DNA of 18,887 nt from contig JAUWJN010000009.1 in the NCBI GenBank assembly GCA_030607655.1, positions 1 through 18,887 on the forward strand. The letters are read 5' to 3'. The stretch comes from a bacterium (GTDB taxonomy: Bacteria; Armatimonadota; Zipacnadia; Zipacnadales; Zipacnadaceae). This document shows, one piece after another, positions 1 through 7,337 of this stretch (position 1 is its first letter; the number at the start of each line of letters is the position of its first letter). Made by a program: the position numbers and the translations under genes. A model generated the notes under the pieces. That model saw only the letters and a program-made list of their open reading frames with translations, was not told the DNA's origin and searched no databases.

Positions 1-2
1 AC

Positions 3-308
3 GGAGCCGCCTTGGTTTCACGGTTCGGGCAGTTCAGCCTGCCCTGCTATCCGCTGCCCACGGTGATAGATCCCACCGGCGCGGGGGATAGCTTTGCCGG
101 GGGCTTCATTGGGTTTCTGGCCTGGGCGGGAGAGACCGAAGAAGAGCAACTGCGCCAGGCAGTGGCTATCGGGACAGTTACGGCTTCGGCCTGCGTAGAA
201 AACTTTTCGGTTACGGGCTTGCAACAGTTGACGGTGACACATCTGCACCGGCGCTATCAAACGCTGCGGAAGATGGTGCACTTTGCGAAATGTCCGCTGG
301 GCTCCTGA
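3..308 (+). CDS. PfkB-family carbohydrate/nucleoside kinase, C-terminal fragment
   Basis: The reading frame is open from the window edge, so the start lies upstream and only about 101 C-terminal residues are present. Near the start of the fragment is DPTGAGDSFAGGF, the PfkB signature 2. Its glycine-rich anion hole and catalytic Asp (GAGD) deprotonate the acceptor hydroxyl during ATP-dependent phosphorylation. The ribokinase/fructokinase/adenosine kinase superfamily uses this site for sugars and nucleosides, and the substrate cannot be read from this part. The tail after the signature (about 70 residues) is charged and helical-looking, as expected for the end of the fold. It lies 46 bases before a second PfkB kinase on the same strand, so the two are probably cotranscribed. 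Family assignment is firm; substrate is unknown. Confidence 0.9.
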   Translation, partial: GAALVSRFGQFSLPCYPLPTVIDPTGAGDSFAGGFIGFLAWAGETEEEQLRQAVAIGTVTASACVENFSVTGLQQLTVTHLHRRYQTLRKMVHFAKCPLGS

Positions 309-354
309 ACCGTAGCAAAGTCTAAGTCATATCATCTGATAGGAGTATAGGCTG

Positions 355-1332
355 ATGCCTGATATTATCTGCCTGGGCGAGCCGATAGTGGATATGGTCT
401 GCACGCAGCCCGGTCGCGACTTGCTGGCGGCCACTAATTTTGAAAAGGCCGCCGGCGGTGCGCCTCTGAATGTGGCGGCAGCGGCGGCCAAATTGGGACG
501 GTCTTCGGGTGTCATCTGCAAGACTGGCGGCGACCATTTTGGCGACTTTATCCGGCACAGCCTTGAGGACTGCGGGGTGGATGTTGAGTACTTCCTCCAG
601 GACCCGGAGTATGCTACGCAACTGGCCTTTGTGGCGGTGGCCGAGGGCGGTGTGCCGGACTTTGGCTTTCACGTCAAGCGCAGTGCTGACCAGATGCTCT
701 GGCCCCGGGAGATAGATGAAAGCTACATTTGGGATGCCCAGGTATTTCATTTCGGTACTATCACCTTGATAAACCAGCCGGCCCGCGATGCTACCCTGGA
801 GGCGGTCAGGATAGCAGGTGAGGCGGGTATTATGATTAGTTTGGACCCCAACTTGCGCCCCACTCTGTGGCCCTCTTTGGATGTAGCGTATCGCTGGTTT
901 GTAGAAGCCATAGCGAGCTGTGACGTCGTAAAGCTAAGCGCAGAAGAACTGCAATTCGTAACCGGTGCCACCGTCCTGGAAGACGGTGTCAAGACCGTCT
1001 ACGATATGGGGCCGGAGTTGGTGGCGGTAACCATGGGGGCCGACGGCGCTTACGTCTACAATGGTGAAGAGGGCGAGCATGTCCCGGGCTATGAGGTGAC
1101 CGTGGCCGACACGGTGGGCTGCGGAGACGCCTTTACCGCCGGCATGCTGGTGGGCCTGCTGGAATCGGGCGAGGAGGAAGGCGGAGTGGATCTCTACACT
1201 CTGCGCAAAATCGCTACTTTTGCTAACGCGGTGGCGGCCCTCACCGCTACTGGCCGGGGAGTGATACCTTCCCTTGCCTCACGCCAGCAGGTCGAGGAAT
1301 TCCTGCACAGCCGCGGTTCTAAGTCAACTTGA
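355..1332 (+). CDS. PfkB-family sugar kinase, fructokinase-like
   Basis: A cytoplasmic ATP-dependent sugar kinase of 325 residues, the usual length for fructokinase/2-keto-3-deoxygluconate kinase relatives. The N-terminal strand reads ICLGEPIVDMV. The substrate-lid motif GGAPLNVA is at residues 34-41, SLDPNLRPTLW (typical of fructokinases) at 162-172, KLSAEE at 193-198, and signature 2 DTVGCGDAFTAGM at 252-264 with catalytic Asp 258. An AGGAG Shine-Dalgarno sequence lies about eight bases before the ATG. It follows another PfkB kinase and precedes two aldolases and a transaldolase, so it probably supplies a phosphorylated ketose to them. The exact sugar is inferred: fructose fits the motifs best, but 5-dehydro-2-deoxygluconate or tagatose-6-phosphate type substrates are possible. 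The promoter of the next gene begins within its stop region. Confidence 0.88.
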   Translation: MPDIICLGEPIVDMVCTQPGRDLLAATNFEKAAGGAPLNVAAAAAKLGRSSGVICKTGGDHFGDFIRHSLEDCGVDVEYFLQDPEYATQLAFVAVAEGGVPDFGFHVKRSADQMLWPREIDESYIWDAQVFHFGTITLINQPARDATLEAVRIAGEAGIMISLDPNLRPTLWPSLDVAYRWFVEAIASCDVVKLSAEELQFVTGATVLEDGVKTVYDMGPELVAVTMGADGAYVYNGEEGEHVPGYEVTVADTVGCGDAFTAGMLVGLLESGEEEGGVDLYTLRKIATFANAVAALTATGRGVIPSLASRQQVEEFLHSRGSKST

Positions 1333-1357
1333 CGCGGCTGATATAATAGGTTATTAT
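1329..1357 (+). promoter_or_regulatory. sigma70-type promoter for the aldolase/transaldolase genes
   Basis: The -35 box is TTGACG (1329-1334) and the -10 box is TATTAT (1352-1357), each matching five of six consensus positions, with an optimal 17-base spacer. The -35 box overlaps the TGA stop of the upstream kinase. The predicted transcript would start near 1364 and give a short leader of about 35 bases that carries the CGGAGG Shine-Dalgarno site for the class I aldolase. This would let the downstream genes be expressed apart from the kinases. Promoter activity is inferred from sequence match only. Confidence 0.65.
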
Positions 1358-1361
1358 ATCA
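1339..1361. promoter_or_regulatory. AT-rich palindrome overlapping the -10 region, probable operator
   Basis: Two perfect 10-base arms, TGATATAATA (1339-1348) and TATTATATCA (1352-1361), are separated by GGT. The palindrome covers the promoter spacer and the whole -10 box, where a bound repressor would block RNA polymerase. Symmetric operators of this size are typical of dimeric helix-turn-helix repressors. No regulator gene is in the window, so the binding protein is unknown. A weak RNA hairpin is possible, but the site lies mostly upstream of the likely transcription start and the stem would be almost entirely A-T. Confidence 0.55.
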
Positions 1362-1398
1362 CTAAGGTTAAACTTTAAATCACGGAGGCGAGGTTAGA

Positions 1399-2445
1399 AT
1401 GGCTATTGATAGACCCAGATTAGCCCAGTTGAACCACTTGAGTGGGGCAATTGCGAGCAAATTAAACCAGATGCTTTATAGTTATGGCCCGGGCAACGGA
1501 ACCTTTCTCGGGCTACCTTTTGATCAACTAGTTGAACACGGCCCGGTGCACGAGTTCAAGTGGGAGCGCTCGGCCAAGCCAAGCTCGGTAATAGAATTAG
1601 GCAATACCGGGCCTTTCTCCGCTTTGGTATTGTCCATTGGTCAGGCACAGAAGTATCAGCACGATATCGAGATACCTCTGATTGTTAAGCTGGATGGACA
1701 CTTCTATACGGGCAAAGCCAATGATGCTAACTACCCCCGACACACCATGTTTGGTTCCGTACAAGAGGCAGTTGAGGTAGGGGCCTCAGCAGTAGGGCTA
1801 TCCTTTTATCTAGGCTCACAACAAACCGGTGAAGATATAGAGAGGATAGGCTGGATAAGGGCGGAGGCCCATGAGGCGGGATTGCCGTTGGTGTTGTGGA
1901 GTTACCCGCGCGGGCCTGTGCCTAGCGCCACTAAAGCAGATAGCCTGCTGTGGTGTCATTATGCTGTTTCGGCTGCCGAATCATTGGGGGCCGACATAGT
2001 CAAAACCAAATTCCCCTCGGTGGTAGATCCCAAGCACCGCGACGCCTATGATGACTACATAAAAGGGGAATACAGTGGCAAGATAGCGGAAGCGATGCGG
2101 TATCTGGATTATGAGCCGTCCCGAGAGGAACTGGAGGCATATCAGGCAGGATTAGCAGAAGGTGAGAAGCCCAACTACGACTCGCTGCTGAGCAAGGAGC
2201 AGCACATTGAGAGAGCCAAGATAGTCACGGGCGCCGGAACCCGAACCTTTGTGATTTATTCGGGCGGCCCGCGGATAACTGGTGACGCCAAGGTCGCGTT
2301 GCAGCAAACCACCGAGGTAATAATGGAAGCTGGTGGCGAGGGCCGAATCATCGGGCGCAACTTCTGGGGCGTGCCGATTGAAGAAGGACTGGAATTGGCC
2401 CAGACAGTTGCCCAGATTATGCAAAACGAGAAGTACGCCCGATAG
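1399..2445 (+). CDS. class I fructose-bisphosphate aldolase (FbaB/DhnA-type)
   Basis: A Schiff-base aldolase of 348 residues, close to the length of E. coli FbaB (350). This TIM-barrel family cleaves fructose 1,6-bisphosphate or related ketose phosphates to dihydroxyacetone phosphate plus an aldehyde. The conserved strand GADIVKTKFP (residues 197-206) carries the lysine expected to form the imine (Lys 202, alternatively Lys 204). Phosphate-binding segments are YSGGPR (287-292) and GEGRIIGRNFWG near 314-325. The ATG is preceded by CGGAGG at suitable spacing. Base composition is lower in GC than its neighbours: two 60-base samples I counted gave 43 and 47 per cent, against 67 per cent in a sample of the next gene. 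It also uses more ATA, TTA and AGG codons. The strict substrate is not proven; tagatose-bisphosphate or a deoxy-sugar phosphate remain possible. Confidence 0.85.
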   Translation: MAIDRPRLAQLNHLSGAIASKLNQMLYSYGPGNGTFLGLPFDQLVEHGPVHEFKWERSAKPSSVIELGNTGPFSALVLSIGQAQKYQHDIEIPLIVKLDGHFYTGKANDANYPRHTMFGSVQEAVEVGASAVGLSFYLGSQQTGEDIERIGWIRAEAHEAGLPLVLWSYPRGPVPSATKADSLLWCHYAVSAAESLGADIVKTKFPSVVDPKHRDAYDDYIKGEYSGKIAEAMRYLDYEPSREELEAYQAGLAEGEKPNYDSLLSKEQHIERAKIVTGAGTRTFVIYSGGPRITGDAKVALQQTTEVIMEAGGEGRIIGRNFWGVPIEEGLELAQTVAQIMQNEKYAR

Positions 2446-2562
2446 ATAATGATAATAATGTTTGTCCGATCCACTCGCGCCTGCACAGCAAGGGCTTTCC
2501 AAGAAGATTTGTGGTACGGGGATATACGTTACTAACACTATTATTTGGAGGATGAGTTTATT

Positions 2563-3783
2563 ATGGGTAAGCTATTAACGGGCCGACAATTGCGGGCAAT
2601 CTTTGACCACTATTGCCCCTTTGATGAGGACGGCAATCTCAAACCAGAGGACCAGCGTGCCACGCTGGTGGCCGCCAACTCGAACAACTGGTGGGAGACC
2701 AGAGCGTTCGTCCAGGCAGCAGCGCAGGGCGAGCAGTCGCCCATTATCATTCAATTTTCGCACAACTCTAACCGGAAAATCGGCGGGGACCCCACGGGCA
2801 TCTTCGTGCCCGAAGGGGTCAGGTATTGTGCCAATTCGGTAGTCAACGGTGCCAAGGCCAATGCCGCCTGGATAGCCATGGAGGCGGAAGCCTGGGACGC
2901 CGACTTTGTGGCGGTCTCTCTGGACCACTTCAAGGTGCCCAAGTTTAATGCGTCCCAAGACTATGACCGCCGGGCCACACCGGTTAACTATGAGGAGAAG
3001 ATTGATGCGGCCGTGGCCTACCTGGAGAGCAAAGGGCTGGCATCAATGGTCGAGGAATTTGACGTAGCCGTCTACCTTCGCTACCTGACCAGTGTTGACT
3101 ACCAGCAGTTCCGGGCCGACTTCTTGGATACCGTCTCGGTAATGCAGCCGGCCTGGGGAATGATTGACACCGAGGGTATTCCGCCAGTGCTTGACTTCAT
3201 CATCACCCAGGACATCGCCACTGGCGTGTGTGTGGACCTGAACAATAATGATATGATGCTGGAGGCGGAGCTGGGGGCGACTGGTACCAGCGGCGACGAG
3301 ATAGAGTACCAGCCGATGTCTGATGACGAACTGGCGGAGTTTGCGAACTTGGCCGCAGCATTTGTAGCTTACACTGGTGCCGAGGGAGTGGCCTACGACA
3401 TTGGTATGAAACACGCCGCGAAGGCCGGTGAGAAGCACCCCACCGACGTGCGCAAACTGGAGGTCGTCCAGCGCCCCATCATTGAGCAGACCGGCGTCTA
3501 CGCTGCTTACGCTCAGCACGGCGGGACCGGTGCCGCCGATGTGCCGCGCAGTCTGGTCGGGAAAACCAACCTGAATACCTGCTTCCTGGTCGCCGGTTCC
3601 CAGGCTCGTTTCGAATACTTTGATGCGAATGCGGATAAGGTCCGTGCGGGCGACAAGAATATCTGTGGCACTGACGTCGAAACTCACGTTTATCTGCAGG
3701 GCCTCTACGAGTCGGTAGTGGGACGCTACGAGAATACGGGCAGCTACCAGATCGGGCCTGAGCTAGCAGTGCTAGGGGGGTAA
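2563..3783 (+). CDS. class II (metal-dependent) ketose-bisphosphate aldolase, long divergent form
   Basis: A 406-residue protein matching the zinc-dependent class II aldolase fold. The N-terminal part has VAANSNNWWETRAFVQAA (like the AFNVNN-type strand of the family). The catalytic Asp and first metal His are in SLDHF (Asp 121, His 122). EAELGATG at 234-241 is the conserved acidic loop, His 284 in DIGMKH fits the second metal ligand, and QHGGTG (318-323) corresponds to the HGGSG phosphate/metal loop, followed by KTNLNT (334-339) like the family's NIDT. Bacterial members are usually 280-360 residues, so this one has extra segments, mainly around 62-90 and 125-190. The ATG at 2563 is chosen because GGAGG (2547-2551) lies 11 bases upstream; an upstream in-frame TTG would overlap that site. 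Substrate is unproven; fructose or tagatose bisphosphate, or an inositol-pathway 5-dehydro-2-deoxygluconate phosphate, are options. Confidence 0.82.
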   Translation: MGKLLTGRQLRAIFDHYCPFDEDGNLKPEDQRATLVAANSNNWWETRAFVQAAAQGEQSPIIIQFSHNSNRKIGGDPTGIFVPEGVRYCANSVVNGAKANAAWIAMEAEAWDADFVAVSLDHFKVPKFNASQDYDRRATPVNYEEKIDAAVAYLESKGLASMVEEFDVAVYLRYLTSVDYQQFRADFLDTVSVMQPAWGMIDTEGIPPVLDFIITQDIATGVCVDLNNNDMMLEAELGATGTSGDEIEYQPMSDDELAEFANLAAAFVAYTGAEGVAYDIGMKHAAKAGEKHPTDVRKLEVVQRPIIEQTGVYAAYAQHGGTGAADVPRSLVGKTNLNTCFLVAGSQARFEYFDANADKVRAGDKNICGTDVETHVYLQGLYESVVGRYENTGSYQIGPELAVLGG

Positions 3784-3834
3784 CACCCGCGCGTATAGCC
3801 TGTTGAATCGTGTATGTAAAGGAGAGCTTTTATC

Positions 3835-5256
3835 GTGACTGAAGAAGGCGTACAGATTTTGCAAGACCTGGTCTTTAAGACTGCTCCCCAGCAGTTGACA
3901 GTTCGTCTGGACGGCTGGCGCAAGGAGTTAGCTGCGGAATATCCTAAGGCCTCTGAGCAGCGCCAGCAAGAGATAGCTGAGCTGTTATGCGAGAATGCCA
4001 TTGACCTGCAATCGGTGCTGGCCGACTGGCATCTGAAGGATAATGTAATCGTTGCCCCGAGCGAGCCACTCAGCGACGAAGCCCTAGCTGAGGAAGCCGC
4101 CAAGAATTATGCCCTGCTCGAACAGTGGGGGCGGCAAGACCTGGTGGACCAGGCTAAGGCTAGGGGCGACGAGTTTGCTGCCAGCAACCTGGTCCGGCTA
4201 GCGCGCATGGCCTTGCAAGGTGAGGTCAATACGTTCTGGGGCAATGACTATGCCGCGAATCTGCGTACGGCGATGCGTAAGGGCGCCTGCCTGGTCACCA
4301 CCAATCCCCAGCTAGTCAACGTTGCCCGCGAGGAAGATCCCGAATATTGGACGCCAGTCCGTGACCGGTTACGCGAGGAACATCCTGAGTATGACGCCCT
4401 GGATTTGGCCTCGGCTATGACCATCCAGGTCGTGGTGGCCAATGCCAAGCTGCTGCGGCCTATCTGGGAGTTGACCGACGGCGAAATCGGCTACGTGAGC
4501 TTGCAGCTCAACCCCAAGAATTCTCAAGACACCGGGGCAATGGTCGAGCAGGCCAACTGGGTGTGGCCGCGGCTGACCGAAGCACTGGGCGGGACGCCCA
4601 ACTGTGTATTCAAGGTGCCGGGAACCAAGGCCGGCATTGATGCCGCCGCTGAGCTTACCAGTAACGCGATGGGTGTAAATATTACCGTTAACTATTCTCT
4701 GCCCCAGCAGATTGCCTTCGCCGGTGTTATTGAGAAGAATAGTACCGCTCAGGTTAGCTTCCGCACGCAGATGGACGGTCGCGTGGATGATCCGGTGGGT
4801 GAAGAACTCCGGGAGCTGGGCGTGAGTGATTGGGAAGAAGTTAAGAAGTGGTGCACTACCGCCGTCCGGCAGCGTGAATATCGGATGTTGTGTATGACGC
4901 CCCAGCGGGGTGGAGTGGGCTTTACCAAGACCAAGATGTTGCCGGCCTCCGGCCGGGGGCCGTGGAATATCCTGCGCTCCATCCACCGCGAGCCAGAGGT
5001 CTCTATGTTCATCACCGTCTTCCCCGACCGCCAGGAGGAGTTTGACCGCGAGCCGCGCGAGCTGAATCCGGACGGGATGTGGACGCCGGTTCCCCCCGAC
5101 ATTCTGGAGAAGCTGCTGAAGAGCAAGCTATTCCGCCAGACCTACGAGCCGGATGGGATGACCGTGGATGAGTTTGACACCTACCTGCTGGTGGTCCAAA
5201 CCACCAAAGGCTTCTCGGATAGCTTTGACGACTTCGTCGCCTGGGTAGCCGAGTAA
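3835..5256 (+). CDS. transaldolase-family protein, unusually long
   Basis: A 473-residue cytoplasmic protein with the transaldolase TIM-barrel motifs: LVTTNPQLVN (153-162), GYVSLQLNP (219-227), the Schiff-base strand CVFKVPGTKAGIDA with Lys 260, and GVNITVNYSLPQQ (280-292). Transaldolases move a dihydroxyacetone unit between sugar phosphates; relatives act as fructose-6-phosphate aldolases. Known forms are about 215, 315 or 370 residues, so this one has an extra, mostly helical, charged N-terminal region of about 130 residues and a long C-terminal part after 300 with conserved-looking Trp/Arg/His segments. The start is GTG, with AAAGGAGAG about ten bases upstream. It is the last gene before a strong terminator and sits with two aldolases, so it probably completes a sugar-phosphate cleavage or rearrangement route. 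Whether it transfers or simply cleaves is unknown. Confidence 0.82.
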   Translation: MTEEGVQILQDLVFKTAPQQLTVRLDGWRKELAAEYPKASEQRQQEIAELLCENAIDLQSVLADWHLKDNVIVAPSEPLSDEALAEEAAKNYALLEQWGRQDLVDQAKARGDEFAASNLVRLARMALQGEVNTFWGNDYAANLRTAMRKGACLVTTNPQLVNVAREEDPEYWTPVRDRLREEHPEYDALDLASAMTIQVVVANAKLLRPIWELTDGEIGYVSLQLNPKNSQDTGAMVEQANWVWPRLTEALGGTPNCVFKVPGTKAGIDAAAELTSNAMGVNITVNYSLPQQIAFAGVIEKNSTAQVSFRTQMDGRVDDPVGEELRELGVSDWEEVKKWCTTAVRQREYRMLCMTPQRGGVGFTKTKMLPASGRGPWNILRSIHREPEVSMFITVFPDRQEEFDREPRELNPDGMWTPVPPDILEKLLKSKLFRQTYEPDGMTVDEFDTYLLVVQTTKGFSDSFDDFVAWVAE

Positions 5257-5277
5257 TCTTCAGACTGGCAGACTACA

Positions 5278-5309
5278 GAGGCCCCGCCGCGTGGCGGGGC
5301 CTCTTTTTT
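5278..5309 (+). terminator. rho-independent terminator ending the sugar-phosphate operon
   Basis: A perfect 11-base-pair GC-rich stem, GAGGCCCCGCC / GGCGGGGCCTC, closes a four-base GCGT loop and is followed directly by six Ts (5304-5309). It lies 21 bases after the transaldolase stop. There is no A-run on the upstream side, so it should act in the + direction only. Confidence 0.95.
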
Positions 5310-5419
5310 GTGGTACCCTGCAACAGAATACACTGGTGCTGGGAAGGGATACGGGCCGAGGTACAGAAACTCATCATTGGCAGGCTCAAAAGGGACGGTC
5401 TTGAAACAAATATCCACGA

Positions 5420-7282
5420 GTGTCTGCACTACCCATGCCCGATAGTGAGAAGACGCCAATGCAGCTACCTACCTCAGGACTAACGTTCCTGGCACCAGGG
5501 GCGGAGCTGCCGCCGGGTGTTCGCAGTGAGAGAGTACTACCATTGGTGGCGGACGGCCGGGAGGTGGAGTTGAGCCTGCATCCGAGCCTCCAAGGATTGC
5601 GCCCGTCTCTGGCTGACCTGTATCATACCGCCCAGGCACGCGCCGAGGGCTTGGCGGAGAGTCTTCCCCGCGAACTGGTGGATGGCACAGACGCCGCCAC
5701 GCCCAGCTTCTGGGAATGTTATCAGGATGAGTTTGCCCGATTCTGCCTCGCGCCCTTGCTGGTAAATTACCAAATTGCTGCCCAAGTGCTGGCTAGTGCT
5801 GGCCAGGGCGGGGCCCAGGTGATAGAAAAGCCGACCGGGAAGTGGTGGTCAGGAGGTGGCGCGGCAGAAGCGGTACTGGCAGCCCGCGGCCAGGCGAATG
5901 TGCCCGTGCACCTCGTCCCCCAGGCGTTTCACAGACGGCTGCGGAACCTGCTGCTGCCTTCTGTGGCTTCGCTACTGTCAGTGAAGAGAGCACTACAGTC
6001 ATACTTGCCGGGTGATACGGGCGCTGCGGCACCGACACTGTCCGACCAACCCTGTGATATTCTATTCTTAGGCGTCGGGGCTAGCTCCGTGCCTATCGTC
6101 GCTCGGCTAGCCGCAAAGTTGGCAGACGATTATGGACTTGCCTCGGTAGTGGCTGATATGCATTTGGGCGGTTCTACGGAGGCGCTCAGGAGAAGTCAGA
6201 TCCCCGTCGTTGACGCCCATCCGACCCTTTATGGGGCTGCTCAGATACGAGAGGCTGTCTGGCAATGGCCAGGATGGTGGCAGCACTTCAAGACGGCGTA
6301 TTCGCCCGACGAAGGATACACCTGGATGCGGCCGGCGCTTCTGCGCCGGGTGCTGATATGCCTGGCCCGCGATGTTGGCTGGGGACAGGCGCAACTGGCA
6401 ACTGCTCGCGTAATCCTGGACACTCTCCACCCGCGGGTGGTGGTCGGTTTCCACCGGCACGCCACGGTAATCGCGCCCCTGGTACTCAGCGCAAAGCGGC
6501 GCGGCCTGGCCACGATATACTGTCAGCACGGAATCCGCGGTCCCTACCACCGCACTCTGGGCAGCCTGCCGTGGGACAAGATGTTGATGTTTGGTCAGTA
6601 CAGTATTGAGCTGTTTTCTGACCTGGTCGCTCCTCAGACCCACTTTGAAGTAACTGGCCATTGTCTTTATGACGACGTGTTCGCTCCGATGGTGCCGGAT
6701 GTAGCCACGCAAAGGCGGCGCGAGTTCATCGGTGGTCGTAAGTACCTGGTGGTAATCCCGACCCAGACTGATGAATATCAGGTCAAAGCAGCGCAGCAGC
6801 AGTGGTGGCTGGTGGGAGTGGTTGAGGCCGCCGATGCCCTGGATGCGGCGGTGGTGCTCAAGATGCATCCGGAGGAAAGATACCCTGACATATACCAGGA
6901 GTTGGTCCGGCGGTGGCCGGACACCGTCAGGATTGTACGACATGGACAGTACAATCTATCCGAGCTGATTGCGGCCGCTGACGTGCTGGTGACACGAGAT
7001 TCCACCGTCGCCTATGAGGCCAATCTGCGGGAGACACCGGCGATTACCGTTAACCTTTCCGGTCGGCGTGATCGGTTCACACTGGCTGAGGATGGCGGCG
7101 CGGCGGGAGTATATCGCTACGCGGATATACAGCCAGCTATCAAGGAGCTACTCACCAGCGAGGCCACTCGCGCGCGCCTGGCGGAGGCGCGCGGGGAATT
7201 TCTCCGGCACCATCTGGGGCCGCCAGACGGTCACGCCACCGACAGAATAACCAGGATTATTGCCCAGGCCGCCGCGCTGTAA
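5420..7282 (+). CDS. GT-B-like surface polysaccharide glycosyltransferase with unrecognised N-terminal half
   Basis: A 620-residue protein with no clear signal peptide or membrane segment. The C-terminal half looks like a GT-B/epimerase-like fold of the capsule and CDP-glycerol transferase type: ATIYCQHGIRGPYH (364-377), VVIPTQTDEY (444-453), VVLKMHPEERYPD (478-490) and AADVLVTRDSTVAYEA (519-534), the last being the usual nucleotide-sugar-proximal end of such enzymes. A Rossmann-like strand CDILFLGVGASSVP lies at 212-225. Residues 1-200 match nothing I recognise. The GTG start at 5420 is uncertain because no convincing Shine-Dalgarno site is visible; in-frame ATGs at 5435 and 5459 are alternatives. 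It follows a terminator and so starts a new transcription unit, possibly shared with the isomerase genes 55 bases downstream. Substrate and acceptor are unknown. Confidence 0.65.
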   Translation: MSALPMPDSEKTPMQLPTSGLTFLAPGAELPPGVRSERVLPLVADGREVELSLHPSLQGLRPSLADLYHTAQARAEGLAESLPRELVDGTDAATPSFWECYQDEFARFCLAPLLVNYQIAAQVLASAGQGGAQVIEKPTGKWWSGGGAAEAVLAARGQANVPVHLVPQAFHRRLRNLLLPSVASLLSVKRALQSYLPGDTGAAAPTLSDQPCDILFLGVGASSVPIVARLAAKLADDYGLASVVADMHLGGSTEALRRSQIPVVDAHPTLYGAAQIREAVWQWPGWWQHFKTAYSPDEGYTWMRPALLRRVLICLARDVGWGQAQLATARVILDTLHPRVVVGFHRHATVIAPLVLSAKRRGLATIYCQHGIRGPYHRTLGSLPWDKMLMFGQYSIELFSDLVAPQTHFEVTGHCLYDDVFAPMVPDVATQRRREFIGGRKYLVVIPTQTDEYQVKAAQQQWWLVGVVEAADALDAAVVLKMHPEERYPDIYQELVRRWPDTVRIVRHGQYNLSELIAAADVLVTRDSTVAYEANLRETPAITVNLSGRRDRFTLAEDGGAAGVYRYADIQPAIKELLTSEATRARLAEARGEFLRHHLGPPDGHATDRITRIIAQAAAL

Positions 7283-7337
7283 TCAGTCTTTGCTAGGCAA
7301 GTGCGGGGCATCTGACCGATCCGGGCAGAAGTAGATT

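Noticed and set aside
1329..1347. TTGACG paired with the perfect TATAAT at 1342-1347 as the promoter
   Set aside because: Spacer is only 7 bases; the TATTAT at 1352 gives the proper 17-base spacing.
3043..3687. Long open frame on the - strand opposite the class II aldolase
   Set aside because: The + strand protein has clear family motifs; the antisense frame shows none and has no ribosome-binding site, so it is a by-product of codon bias.
5308..5330. TTGTGG...TACACT as a promoter for the 620-residue glycosyltransferase
   Set aside because: Poor -35 match and 15-base spacing; no convincing promoter is visible in this gap.
6107..6943. Open frame of 278 codons on the - strand opposite the glycosyltransferase
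   Set aside because: No recognisable domain, and the + strand frame carries conserved GT-B motifs across the same stretch.
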